Of a stretch of DNA of 30,096 nucleotides, positions 1-8,560 are shown one piece after another. Location: contig BFEA01000171.1 of NCBI GenBank assembly GCA_003427395.1, positions 376,843-406,938 on the forward strand, given 5' to 3'. Both the position numbers and the translations under genes were made by a program. This DNA comes from Chara braunii. Taxonomy: Eukaryota; Streptophyta; Charophyceae; Charales; Characeae. Positions within the stretch are counted from its first letter, which is position 1. Each line of letters begins with the position of its first letter. Below the pieces are notes generated by a model. That model did no database searches. It was not told where the DNA came from and worked only from the letters and a program-made list of their open reading frames with translations.

Positions 1-160
1 GAAGAAGAAGAAGAAGAAGACGATAAAAAAAAAAAGAAGAAGAGGAGGAAGAAGAAGAAGATGATGAAAAGAAAACCAAGATGAAAAGGAGAAGAAGAAG
101 AAGAAGAAGAATCGAAGAAGAAGAAAAGAAAAAAAAAATAAAAAAAAAAAAAATTGTCGT
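1..160. repeat. Purine-rich GAA/AAG microsatellite with poly-A tract
   Basis: Almost pure A/G on the + strand: long runs of GAA/AAG triplets, ending in a long A-rich stretch at 127-153. No gene is supported; the reading frames here only translate the repeat. A similar but shorter GAA-rich tract lies inside both LTRs of element C (about 12655-12690 and 20920-20955), so part of the tract could be retrotransposon-derived, though the composition alone cannot show this. Confidence 0.85.
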
Positions 161-179
161 CGATTACTTAACTGCGCGG

Positions 180-400
180 GGTCGCAACGACGATAACGAG
201 GATGGCACGGCGTGGCGACGAGGACGATGGGCACGGTGATGGTGACGTGGCACGACGACGACGATCGCGATGGTGAGGATGATGACATGGCGCGACGACG
301 ATGACGGTGATGACGTGGCACGACGGCGACGATCACGACGATGATGTGGCACTATGACGACGATCACGACGATGATGCTGATGATGGCCAAGTGATGGTG
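180..400. repeat. Imperfect GAC/GAT-rich repeat with TGACGTGGCA cores
   Basis: Degenerate tandem-like DNA dominated by GACGAC/GATGAT. The core TGACGTGGCA occurs at 243-252 and 311-320, with variants TGACATGGCG at 283 and TGATGTGGCA at 343, spaced 28-40 bp apart. The open frames across it are low-complexity (His/Arg-rich on the - strand, Asp-rich on the + strand) and are not treated as genes. Confidence 0.65.
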
Positions 401-418
401 ACGAAGCAGGGTGGGTCG

Positions 419-444
419 GGCGGGTTCGAACCGCTCCGGTACCA
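419..444 (-). other. PBS-like sequence of an orphan minus-strand LTR element
   Basis: Read on the - strand this begins TGGTACCGGAGCGG and continues into a GGTTCGAACC palindrome, like the complement of a tRNA 3' end (CCA plus T-arm). Immediately beyond it on the + strand, after one base, comes TGTGATGGG at 446, as expected for an LTR boundary. The geometry (tRNA-like ACCA, then TGT..., read on +) matches the verified leader/LTR junction of element D at 29601-29620. No second LTR copy was found in the window, so this remains tentative. Confidence 0.3.
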
Positions 445-445
445 G

Positions 446-640
446 TGTGATGGGCGTGAGGCTGAGGGAGAGCCGAGGGAGAGGAGAGAGAGGGGGAGAG
501 TGAGAGCACACACACACTCACTCACTCGAGACGACTGAGGGTCGGACGCAGACACAGTGGCAAGGCACAAAGTCGAAGTCTTGGATTCCGAATGCAGAAA
601 CAACAAAAATATAGACCAGGGATCGAGCCCTGGCGGAGTC
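446..640. other. Possible truncated LTR fragment upstream of element A
   Basis: A gene-free stretch with a GA-rich block (about 464-500) and a CA/CT block (506-527), followed by unique-looking sequence. It starts with TGTGATGGG beside the PBS-like site and ends where element A gag homology begins (about 615-645). It also contains a short inverted repeat, CCAGGG ATCGAG CCCTGG (617-634). It may be a broken LTR, but no other copy in the window supports that. Confidence 0.25.
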
Positions 641-1531
641 CGTAACATTGCCGCACGAGGAAGTGCTTGTGGCTGCCTCCTACCTTGAGGGGAGTGCAGC
701 GAGATGGTTAAGCGGGTTAGTGCAACTACACGGATACGGTCATGACTTCCGCGCTTGGGCAGTCAACCAGAAACTGGAGGACTTCCTCAAGCTGGTGGAG
801 GAAAGGTGGCATGATCTGCAGGAGGCCCAAAAGGCCACCGATGCAATCCTGACTTTAAGCTCTAGAGCGTTTAAGTCAGTAAGGGATGCCACATACGCAG
901 TGGAGCGGCTGATTTGTGTCCCTGGAGTACGATATGACCCCCAAGTCTTACTTACCACTTACCTGAGGTGTCTTCCCATGCCACTCGGGAATCAATTGGT
1001 GGGTGAGGCAAACATCAATATGCACAACTTTCCCTCGTTTAGCAAGAAGGCCCTAGACCTGGAAGCAAAGATAGGGCATGGACACCAACCCACAACGGAC
1101 GATAGCAAGAAGGCACTGCCTCCCAACTGGAAGGCGAAGGGTCGCATGATGTTCACCGACAACGATGGTTTCACCATCGAATTGGATGACGACTTCCAGG
1201 AGGGAGTAGGTTTGGAGAAGTCGCTGCCTCTGTTCAGAAAGGTAAGGCAACCGGTCGACGCCAAGGAGGTTCCCAGTCTAGGAGTCAAGTTGATCCTAAC
1301 ACTCCATGGGAGAAAGCGGGTCTCACAGAGGACGTGTGGAGAGACCGGTACACCCGGCAAGCTTGTATCCTCTGTGGCCAGTATGGCCATAACCAGTTCA
1401 AGTGCCGAAACAAGAAGGTGACCGAAAAGATCCCGCCTACAATGGGGCAGGCGACGGGATCCTCCACTTCCCAGGGTAGTAATGTTACCAACAGTTCAGG
1501 CACCGCCTCAGGAAACACGTCGGGCCAGTAG
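615..1531 (+). pseudogene. gag: Element A gag fragment (capsid plus CCHC zinc knuckle), frameshifted
   Basis: Gag is the structural protein of the retrotransposon particle. The frame from 615 to 1421 resembles the Ty3/gypsy retrotransposon-gag capsid domain: a segment like ASYLEGSAARWLSGL near 670, followed by helices including KLVEERWHDLQEAQKATDAI and an AVERLICVPGV segment. The region continues in another frame (1334-1531), which carries a perfect nucleocapsid knuckle C-x2-C-x4-H-x4-C at 1364-1405 (Cys, Cys, His and Cys all present), then a Ser/Thr/Gly-rich tail. A frameshift therefore lies between about 1260 and 1364. The N-terminal part of gag is absent, which fits 5' truncation of the element. 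Confidence 0.85.
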
Positions 1532-1769
1532 GAATGGTAGTTGTTCCTGCTAGGGTCGAAGTGGTGGACACACCCTCACCATCTCGAGAGATGGCCCAAG
1601 CTACTAACTCCGTTGTCGTCCCGCAAACACATTTGGACCCATCGATCCTCTGTTTGATGAATGTGTTTGAGTCCTTAGAGGAGTTAGAGGAGGAGTGGTC
1701 TAGATCAGACCTGCTAGCTCCTTGGACGGCCTTGGTTCAAGTCCCAAGGGTGAATTGTTCGTCGGCGAG

Positions 1770-2110
1770 GTAGTCACCGATGACCGCAAGGCTGGGGCCT
1801 ATTATGACACTTGCTCGACGCGAAACTTCACTACTCGCGCGTGCGTTGAGAGGCTGCACTTACAGGGGCAAGTGTAGCGTCTGAGTCGACCTGTGGAGTC
1901 GACTTGTGCCAACAAACAACGCATGGTAGTCAACAACTATCTTAAAGACATAGAGTGTTTATTCCCGTACACGGGAGGGGAACTGAGACATTGAGTCTCG
2001 TTCCTAGACAGCGATGATCTCCCAATGGACATCCTGTTGGGTATGTACTATCTTTTGGTTGCACAACCCCAGTTTGACTGCGACCGAAAAGTGGTCAAAC
2101 ACACTTTGCT
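1770..2110 (+). pseudogene. Element A retropepsin-like protease remnant
   Basis: Aspartic protease region between gag and RT. In one frame I read YYDTCSTRNF at about 1800-1829, which aligns with the family active-site block D[T/S]G[A/S]T.NF; the Asp is present (1806-1808) but the following Gly is Cys. In the same frame a TAG occurs at 1875-1877 and a TGA at 1992-1994. The C-terminal signature DDLPMDILLGM follows at 2013-2045, equivalent to the LPFDVVLGMDW strand of Ty3 proteases. RT continues in a different frame, so there is a further shift after about 2070. Almost certainly inactive. Confidence 0.7.
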
Positions 2111-3030
2111 CGGAAGGGGGAACCGCCAAATTACGTAAGTTTAAGGCTAGTAGTCTGATCGAGTCCTACGGATGCATGTGTGCGACCGCATTCTATAATT
2201 ATTTTAAGCAAAATCCAGAGGGTATGTACTTAGTTTATGTCTCTGCGGCAGGCGAGCCGGTGAAAATGCCGCCGGAGATACAGGGAGTGGTCGCTAAATA
2301 CCCTGATCTATTTGAAGAGCCGAAAGGGGTTGTTGAGAGGGAGGTCGTCCACGCGATAGAGATTATCCCAGGATCTAATATTCGGATGTCTCCAACAGAG
2401 CTCGATAAGCTTTGCCAACAGCTCAAGGAACTCATAGAGAAGGGTTGGATCCGACCGAGTGTCTCCCCTTACGGATCTCCAATCTTATTTGTACCGAAGA
2501 AGGGGGGGGCCTTGAGGATGTGCATTGACTATAGGGGCCTCAATGCCATCACTGTCAAGAACAGAGAGCCCCTACCGCACATCGATGACTTGTTGGACCG
2601 AGTGCAAGGGTGTCGGTACATCAGTAAGATAGATCTGAAGTCTTGGTACCATCAGATTGCAATACGGCCCGAGGATCAACACAAAACCGCTTTTCAAACC
2701 AGGTGCGGTCTACACGAGTTTCTGGTGATGCCTTTCAGCCTTTGCAATGCTCCTGGCACCTTTCAGCACGCCATGAATCAGATCTTTCATGACTACTTGG
2801 ACAAGTTTGTCATCATGTACCTCGATGACATGCTTATCTTCAGTAGGACTGTCGAGGAGCATGTTGGTCACTTGGACAAAGTACTTAGCCTCCTTCGACA
2901 ACACCAGTTCAAGATCAACGAGGAGAAATGCGAGTTTGGCCGCAGCTGGGTCATGAGATTTCCGCAGAGGGATTGAAACCCGATGCGCAAAGGTGGCCAG
3001 CATTCGTGACTGCCCGCATCCTCAGTCTGT
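2014..3030 (+). pseudogene. Element A reverse transcriptase, broken at its C-terminus
   Basis: RT copies the element RNA into DNA. The frame 2014-2976 covers most of the fingers and palm: GWIRPSVSPYGSPILFVPKK, then [10 protein letters not shown], then KIDLKSWYHQI with catalytic Asp (residue 207 of this frame), and MYLDDMLIF with both catalytic Asp (residues 271-272). The first ~75 residues are not RT-like and come from the preceding spacer/protease region. Oddities: LKSGY is LKSWY, MPFGL is MPFSL, and a few residues before RMSP are missing relative to element D. After EFGRSW the frame shifts near 2945; LGHEI-like coding continues out of frame with stops to about 3035. The connection segment resumes in the 3038 frame. 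Confidence 0.9.
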
Positions 3031-3037
3031 GACTTAG

Positions 3038-3640
3038 ATGAGGTCCTTCTTAGGGATAACCGGCTACCACCGGAATTTTGTCAAGAACTACAGCATAATG
3101 TCAGCCTGTTTGACGGACCCGACCCGCCTTGACACCCCATGGGAGTGGACAGACAAGTGTGAGGCCGCCTTCAGGCATTTGAAGCATGCTCTGACACACC
3201 ACGAGGTCTTGAAACTTCCTGATCCTGACAAGCCATTTATAGTAACCACGGATGCGAGCCAATATGGCATAGGCGTCGTGCTCGCGCAGCAGCAGGGGCC
3301 AAAGTTGAGGCATGTTGAGTACATGTCCAAAAAGATGCCCTCTCAGAAGTTGGCTAAGTCCACCTATGAGAAGGAGCTCTATGCGATCTATAAAGCGCTA
3401 ACCCATTGGAGGCACTACCTCCTTGGGAGGTTCTACGTCAGGACTGATCAAAAGACCCTGAAGTGGATGAGAACCCAGCCAGTGCTCTCTGATGCGTTGA
3501 AAAGATGGATCGAAGTCATTGAGCAGTATGACTTCGAACCTCAGCACATCAAAGGAGAGTACAACAGAGTCGCTGATGCGCTGTCGCGTAGGCTAGACTT
3601 CGATCCATCTTTTCAACGCATCAGAAACTGGCTCTCATCG
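3038..3640 (+). pseudogene. Element A RT connection and RNase H domain
   Basis: The frame begins with MRSFLGITGYHRNFVKNYS, the RT C-terminal connection of Ty3/gypsy elements. It then enters RNase H, which degrades the RNA strand of the hybrid: VTTDASQYGIG (first catalytic Asp), TYEKELYAI (Glu), RTDQKTLKW (Asp) and NRVADALSRR (final Asp). All four acidic positions are present, so this is the best preserved enzyme domain of element A. Homology stops at about 3600; the residues after DALSRR do not continue into the H2C2 zinc finger of integrase, because of the deletion described separately. Confidence 0.88.
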
Positions 3641-4330
3641 CCAGTCTGTATAACACTGTCGTGCACAGCGCAACAGGGGTGATTCCTAACAGCTTGCTAC
3701 TGACTTTCATGCCTGGACTGCCTCTCGACTTCCTACTACCTGAAAACCAGCCGACTGCTGCACCAAGCACTTTAGAATTTGCTTATCGATATGAGCGCCT
3801 GACGCAGCAAGCTGTAGAAGAAACGCACAAGGCACAGGCGGCGATGATAGAGTCTGAAAACAAACATCACCGCCCATCTACATTTCGGGTAGGGGACAAA
3901 GTCTGGGTCAAGTCCTCAGAACTGGGACAGGAGCACGGGATCTCCCGCAAGCTCATGCCACGGTACTTTGAACCATGGGAGGTTCTTGATGTTGTCAGGG
4001 GTGTTTCGGATGGGCCGTCATATGTAATCCGGATCCCTGGTCACCTTCGTACTTACCCTGTCCTCCACGCCTTCAAACTCGCACCTTTCAGAGAAACTAA
4101 TCAGTTCCCCTCTCATCGCTCAATGCTGCCCCCAACCATGGATGGAGAAGACATCGACGACATCGTGGACCACAGGGAAATGCCAGTTCCAAGACCGCGT
4201 TCGGTTCAGACATCACACTGATCCCAAGGACGACAGATGGTTTACTCGGGAGGAACTAATGCAGACAGCTCCACATGTTGTCGCTCACTGCGAGAAGTTA
4301 CTGCAGAAGGGAAAGCGCCAGATTGAGTAA
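3640..4330 (+). pseudogene. Element A integrase C-terminus and chromodomain-like tail
   Basis: Coding similarity resumes with YNTVVHSATGVIPN (about 3645-3690), the end of the integrase core, then linker helices, VGDKVWVKSSEL, and a GPY/F-like module RYFEPWEVLDVV whose first Gly is Glu. A PSYVIRI...TYPVLHAFKL block follows, then EDIDDIVDHRE, the first strand of a chromodomain-like fold. A frameshift near 4200 moves the end of the domain (DDRWFTREELMQTAPHVV) into the 4142-4330 frame, which stops at 4328. The H2C2 finger, DDE core and most of the catalytic domain are absent. The tail may direct insertion to particular chromatin in intact relatives. Confidence 0.85.
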
Positions 4331-4357
4331 TGGAACTTCTCAGAAGACTGTCGAAGT

Positions 4358-4385
4358 ATGGAGGAGGGAATGCGAGGCATAAGGC
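4358..4385 (+). other. Putative polypurine tract and start of element A 3' LTR
   Basis: ATGGAGGAGGGAA (4358-4370) lies 28 bp after the pol stop and is followed by TGCGAGGCAT, matching the usual PPT-TG arrangement at an LTR start. The 5' end of the element is missing, so no second LTR is available to confirm the boundary or define its end. Confidence 0.4.
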
Positions 4386-5130
4386 CCCGACGAGCCCCTT
4401 TTTGGCCCTGAAAGCCGCACTGTCGGCCGCCCTAAGTGAAGGCGGGCCCGGCCAAGGCTAAGAGGCCTATTTTTTGGCCACCACGCAACTGGGGAAATTC
4501 AGGCAGTTGCGCAACGCCAGTTGGTTGAGAGCGCCCAGGCCTTGGCTGCCTTTTTCGTACGTAACTGAGGCAGCCCCTGGGCCAGATACACCATATCGGC
4601 CGAACACAGGCTGCGGGCAGTTGGGCACAGACAACCGTCACATGCCCTGGGCCTGATTCGTTTGGACCAAGGCTCAGCCTCTCGGGGCCTACCGGAAGCT
4701 TCTGGGCAGGGGCCCAGCGCAGCCAGGCCACACGCAGCAGGCAGGCCACATCCATTTAGGAAAGTGCCTGCCCTCGCACTTGGTATTCGGGCACTGGCTG
4801 CATGTTGCGCAAGCGCTGCTGTGCTAATCGCTGGTCAGGCCCTCGTGCTCACGGGCGAGCAGGGAGAGCAGGCAGCCATAGTCAAGTTGCACTGCGCTGA
4901 GCTGGATGGGGCGCATGGTGGTACTTGGGTGCATGTGGCATCTGTGAGTCGGGGATCGAGGTTGTGAGTGATACGAGAGACATACCTGGTGCTTGAGGCG
5001 AACGACATTGGCCGAGATCTGCTCGTACTTTGGGGAGCTGTTGATGTCACCAGCGGCATTGTAGATAGGCTAGATAGGATCTGCCATTTGTAGTCTCGGC
5101 GCAGAGCGCCAGATAGGATCTCAACATTGG
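4371..5130. other. Gene-free region, possibly element A 3' LTR
   Basis: GC-rich DNA with repeated CCCTGGGCC (near 4576 and 4650) and many GGCC/GGCAG words; GATAGGATCT recurs at about 5073 and 5112. Open frames on both strands overlap without recognisable motifs. If the TGCGAGG start at 4371 is correct, an unknown length of this belongs to the LTR. I see no confident gene. Confidence 0.4.
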
Positions 5131-5180
5131 TTCTTGGTTGATGATGATGAGACTATTCCAACATTGTCACTTATGAGCTT

Positions 5181-5590
5181 TTGCTGTGCCCTTATTTGGT
5201 GGAACTCGTGTTGCAATTCTGCTTTTGGTTCAAGGTCACGATTATCTGGATTCATGTGTATGATGCTGCTTGGTTTCTGGAGTTCGCTATCGCTCATTTT
5301 CCTTGCACTTCCTTCAACTTCATGAGCAGTGGAGTTGGCTCGCATAGAGGCAGGCTAGGGTTAGTGCACTTCGGGGTCAGGACAGTCCTACTTAGCAGGA
5401 AGGGGGCTCGTGCAATTTTGCGAGAGAAGGGGAGAAAGTCACCTACCTCAAGAGTGAGTCAGCTGACTCAGGTAAGTGCTTGTGGATGAATCGTTGCATG
5501 GATGCTATGCTTGTTGATGCTTGCTGATCATTTCTGCCTTTTCCTCTGCACTTTTAGCTGGAAGTTCTTGTCTTTTCCAATCTGGACTAG
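5181..5590 (+). other. Candidate spliced transcript: ORF plus 86-bp GT-AG intron
   Basis: A 97-codon frame from 5181 ends exactly (phase 0) at a consensus donor CAG|GTAAGT at 5469-5477. A possible intron, 5472-5557, contains TTGCTGATCAT (branch-point-like, about 5520), a pyrimidine run and the acceptor CTTTTAG. The downstream frame adds only about ten codons (to about 5590) before a TAG. The peptide resembles nothing I know. It may be a non-coding spliced RNA, a decayed host exon, or chance; the splice signals are better than the protein. Confidence 0.3.
5455..5470. promoter_or_regulatory. 16-bp perfect palindrome of two TGA(G/C)TCA sites
   Basis: TGAGTCAGCTGACTCA reads the same on both strands and consists of two AP-1/GCN4-type bZIP half-palindromes (TGAGTCA and TGACTCA) sharing a GC centre. 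It abuts the GTAAGT donor at 5472, so it could act in DNA (bZIP binding) or as a hairpin at an exon end. Only the sequence is certain. Confidence 0.45.
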
Positions 5591-6340
5591 CTTGCCATGC
5601 TCTAATCATCAGTTGCATTAAGAGGCGAGCTTCATGTTCTGTTAGTTGTTGTTTGGATGCTTGCTAGGCGAGTGTAGATTGGATTGGTCTCTGGTAGGTT
5701 AGGTTGAAAGTGTTGGAAAGTGATCTGGTAAGGGGGAGATACTGCTCTTGTCTCCAACCGGTGATACTCAAAACACAGGGGAGAGAAGACTAGTCATGAT
5801 GGACCTATCAGATGGCATCTTGGAGGGGAATCCAAGACCACCTTTTGTAAAGTGACCTGGACTACTCAGTTGTGCTTTCTGCAGTGCTGTACACTCTTAC
5901 AGTCTTACTTGATTCACCACCTCAATTTGTTGTTCCCCGATGTGATCCAACAGTAACAGTGGGACATTTCCATTTTACATCGGTGGGCAGCCGATTAGCA
6001 ATTGGTTTTGGTTATTTTGGTTGGACCGCACATTTTCTCTGTGATGCCTTCTCGATCGAATTAATTGCTGCTCCGCTTAGGCATTTTCCACCTCCCCAGT
6101 CCTTTTGTGTGTTTTTAACTGTTTTATAACTTTTGTAAAGTTTTGTAACTTTTGTTATATTTATTTATGTTTTTATTATTTTTATTGGAAAGACATGAAG
6201 GGCAAGAACGTCTGCGAGAACATCCTGATCGCAGACGGTCTAAGACCAAGCTACAGGGAAGTCAGAGCGAGAGTGAGGAACTAGCATGAGCGGGAAAGAG
6301 GATGATGGACAACCCCAGTAGAACCTCTTGACCCCGTAAA
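5590..6340. other. Gene-free, partly T-rich region
   Basis: No convincing gene. AGGGGGAGATACTG at about 5731 resembles the purine tract near an LTR but has no neighbouring coding domains in the right order. 6120-6190 is strongly T-rich with repeated TTTTGTAA-like words (TTTTGTAAAGTTTTGTAACTT), resembling a transcript 3' end or decayed LTR. An 85-codon frame at 5872-6129 has no known motif. Confidence 0.35.
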
Positions 6341-6420
6341 TGAATACGTTAACCAACTGTGGTGAGATCTGGCAGCCGCCGAGAAAAAGCAGAGAGGAGA
6401 GAGGAAAGAAAGAGAGAAAG

Positions 6421-7777
6421 GTTGATGAAAAGGCCTATCGGCAAGAGTTAGTGGGCCTGGCTACGTTAGATGATGCAGAGTTTGCTACCGATGGCTGCAC
6501 TCTTGACAAAATGCTGCAATTTCATAACAAATTTCCAGGCAGAGCTCAGGCAAAGGGACACTGACAGACAACAACAAATAGCTGACCTTTCGAAACAGTT
6601 TGGTATTCCACCATTACAGCCTAACTCTCTAACACCTTATGCTGTGCAGATCATTGCCCCTCTGCTTGCTCCTCCCTCCTCTCACTTCATTTTGCCTGCA
6701 GCAGACGCTGCAACGGCCATCGAATAGGATGCCTCAATTGCCAACAAGATATTGTTGCTTGGTTGAGAGAGGTGGCATCCCTACTGCTTTCCACTACAGT
6801 GGAGATCCATATCAACACATGGCTGCAATCGAAGGCTGCAAAAGATGGGTACAGCAAGGACATACATTGTAACCAGCTTCAGAACAGATTCAGAAACTGC
6901 TTGTGCTGCCATCATGGAAATGATGAGAGCTCAGTGGAAAGAATGGTTTGTGGCCCGAAAGCCTTGCAAACAGATTCAGAAGTTGAGTCTGTCCACCTAG
7001 GCAGCCAGCATGCAAGGACAGTTCCCGCGCAATTTTTGCAACCCCTTGTCAAGAGATAATGGAAATGACTGAGTAATAAAGAAATGCAGGCCACAGCTGT
7101 TCAAAATTTGGTTCACCGGCTTGGCATCACTAGTATGAAGATAGGGAAGTCTTCGGGACTGATCTGAAAGAATTGGAAGCAACAGATCAGAACCTACCCC
7201 ATGCTCCTACAGGCCAAAAGAAGCCTTTTAGCCCTGGACGATTTGTTGATGGCCAGCGACTACCGTCTTCACCCGAATAGAATGCCCGGTCACTAGAGCT
7301 GTATTTGGCGCAACTTTCAGTCCAGATACGGCGATAATTACTCGGCGTTCTATTCGGGTGAAGACGATGGTGGGATGCAACTTGGTGGAGCAAAGTGGGG
7401 ATGCTTTGTCCAAAGACGACTCAGACCTGAGATTTCCGAGTGTGGATCTGAGTTCAAAGGCGAGTATTCAACACAGGCTGTGGATGACCAAGAGTACGAG
7501 CCAGAAAAACCGAATTCGCACAAAAAGTCAGCCATCACTAATAACGGATCTGCAAGCCATCCCAAGAAAAAGAATAAACCTTTTATCTTGCCTAAAGATG
7601 GCAAAATTGCGAAACATTATGGGACCGAACCATCTTCTCCATGGAAATTTCGTCTTCAAAATTTTGAAGGAAACTTGGCAGAAGGTCCTATACAAAAGGA
7701 TCTGCCTACATTCCAAGAAAGGGGGGCACTTTGTTAGGGATTTTTTCTGCCCTAAGGGAGACGCGAATCATGCTTAG
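6421..7777 (+). pseudogene. gag: Element B gag remnant ending in a damaged zinc knuckle
   Basis: The N-terminal part (6421-6600) reads as a charged, coiled-coil-like frame (EKAYRQELVGLATLDD...), then shifts to QQQIADLSKQFGIP. From about 7380 a Lys/Ser-rich linker leads to KPFILPKDGKI, which resembles the QLPKGVKI segment just before the zinc knuckle of element C gag. The knuckle itself is at 7703-7750: CLHSKKGGHFVRDFFC, where the second Cys is Ser and the His-Cys spacing is six residues instead of four. A foldback insertion at 7264-7366 interrupts the linker. The 6730-7260 part has no recognisable domain. Clearly non-functional. Confidence 0.55.
7264..7366. mobile_element. Foldback/MITE-like element 1 inside element B
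   Basis: The left arm starting CGTCTTCACCCGAATAGAAT (7264) and the reverse complement of the right end (7366) agree perfectly over the first 19 bases, with weaker similarity for about 25 more. The whole 103-bp unit is therefore almost one inverted repeat with a small centre. It shares CTTC-C-CCCGAATA-AATG and AGCTGTATTTG words with element 2 at 8416, so the two belong to one family. There is no coding capacity and I see no clear target-site duplication. Confidence 0.7.
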
Positions 7778-7949
7778 GGAGTGTGTCAGTCCTCTCTACG
7801 CAGTGGAAAGAATAGCTGACAGCACTGAAGCTGGAACCAGTTTCTGCACCGGTTGCCCAAACTGTTCCCAAACCTGCAGCCCAACCAGAGTCTATCATTA
7901 TTCTTATGTCGAGCCTTGAAACAACGAGAGAGTCGTGGATTGACCGTTC

Positions 7950-8240
7950 ATAATTCAGGGCATCTGCGAGACGCATCTTCGGATGAAGGCTGAGGAATTG
8001 TGACATCTTTGCCAGACCAAGGTTGGCATCCAAATGTTGTCACATGCTCAAAGGTTGTCAAAGGTATACCTAGTACCTCTTACAAAGACAAATATGTCAC
8101 GCACTCTTCAACATTGACCTCGTGGATAAATGCCCCTTCAATGCTGTGATTGGATTGGGTTGGCTTCGGTCTTGTCGCGAGTCCCCCAAAGGAAGGAGCA
8201 AAATGGTCAAAGATTTAGAGAGCCAGATCCGCAATCTATT
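7950..8240 (+). pseudogene. Element B protease remnant
   Basis: The frame at 8098-8172 reads HALFNIDLVDKCPFNAVIGL followed by GWLRSC, which matches the C-terminal half of the element C protease (HALNFYVLDKCPFDVVLGLGWL). Upstream in the same frame is THLRMKAEEL and a TGA. The active-site block is not clear; a possible NSG at 7952-7960 would mean Asp to Asn, but the frame there is uncertain. The frame ends at a TAA shortly after RNLL (about 8242). The spacer 7780-7950 has no recognisable feature. Confidence 0.65.
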
Positions 8241-8415
8241 GTAAAATGAGGATAGTGAGTCCATCGATGCTGTGTTTATCAAACCTTCGGGTGCTACTTC
8301 GTCTATTCCTAATTCATCTGCTTCGTCGTTTTTGTCTACTCTATCATCATCCACTTTTCACTCTAAATACGGTCATGTCATTCCAGCCAATCTCTAGTCT
8401 CTTATTGACTGCCTA

Positions 8416-8512
8416 CTTCCCCCGAATACAATGTACGGTCATTATAGCTGTATTTGAGGCCTCTTTTAGTCTAAATGCAGCTATAATGACCGTACGTTGT
8501 ATTCGGGGGAAG
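8416..8512. mobile_element. Foldback/MITE-like element 2 inside element B
   Basis: A 97-bp near-perfect inverted repeat: the left arm starts CTTCCCCCGAATACAATGTA at 8416, and the right arm, read on the - strand from 8512, is the same except for single changes (CAACGTA for CAATGTA; GCATTT for GTATTT). Arms are about 42 bp with a loop of roughly 13 bp. It sits in the protease-RT spacer of element B. The better arm match than element 1 suggests a younger insertion. No transposase or certain target duplication is seen. Confidence 0.75.
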
Positions 8513-8560
8513 AAGGTAGTGTCAAGTGCTTGCAGAGCCGTGTGATGTGCCATAACGCAT

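Larger units (their letters stand above)
615..4370 (+). mobile_element. Element A: 5'-truncated, decayed Ty3/gypsy retrotransposon
   Basis: Pieces appear in the order gag capsid, CCHC nucleocapsid, protease, RT, RNase H, integrase C-terminus and chromodomain-like tail, the standard Ty3/gypsy order. The gag frame is open only from 615 and starts mid-domain, so the 5' LTR, leader and gag N-terminus are missing. Frameshifts separate almost every domain, and most of the integrase is deleted near 3600-3640. A purine-rich tract at 4358-4370 followed by TGCGAGGC looks like a PPT/3' LTR start. The copy cannot be autonomous. Confidence 0.9.

Noticed and set aside
164-521. His/Arg-rich minus-strand frames
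   Set aside because: Low-complexity translation of the GAC/GAT repeat.
6997-7413. Short minus-strand frames in element B
   Set aside because: Shadows of the foldback element and decayed gag; no motifs.
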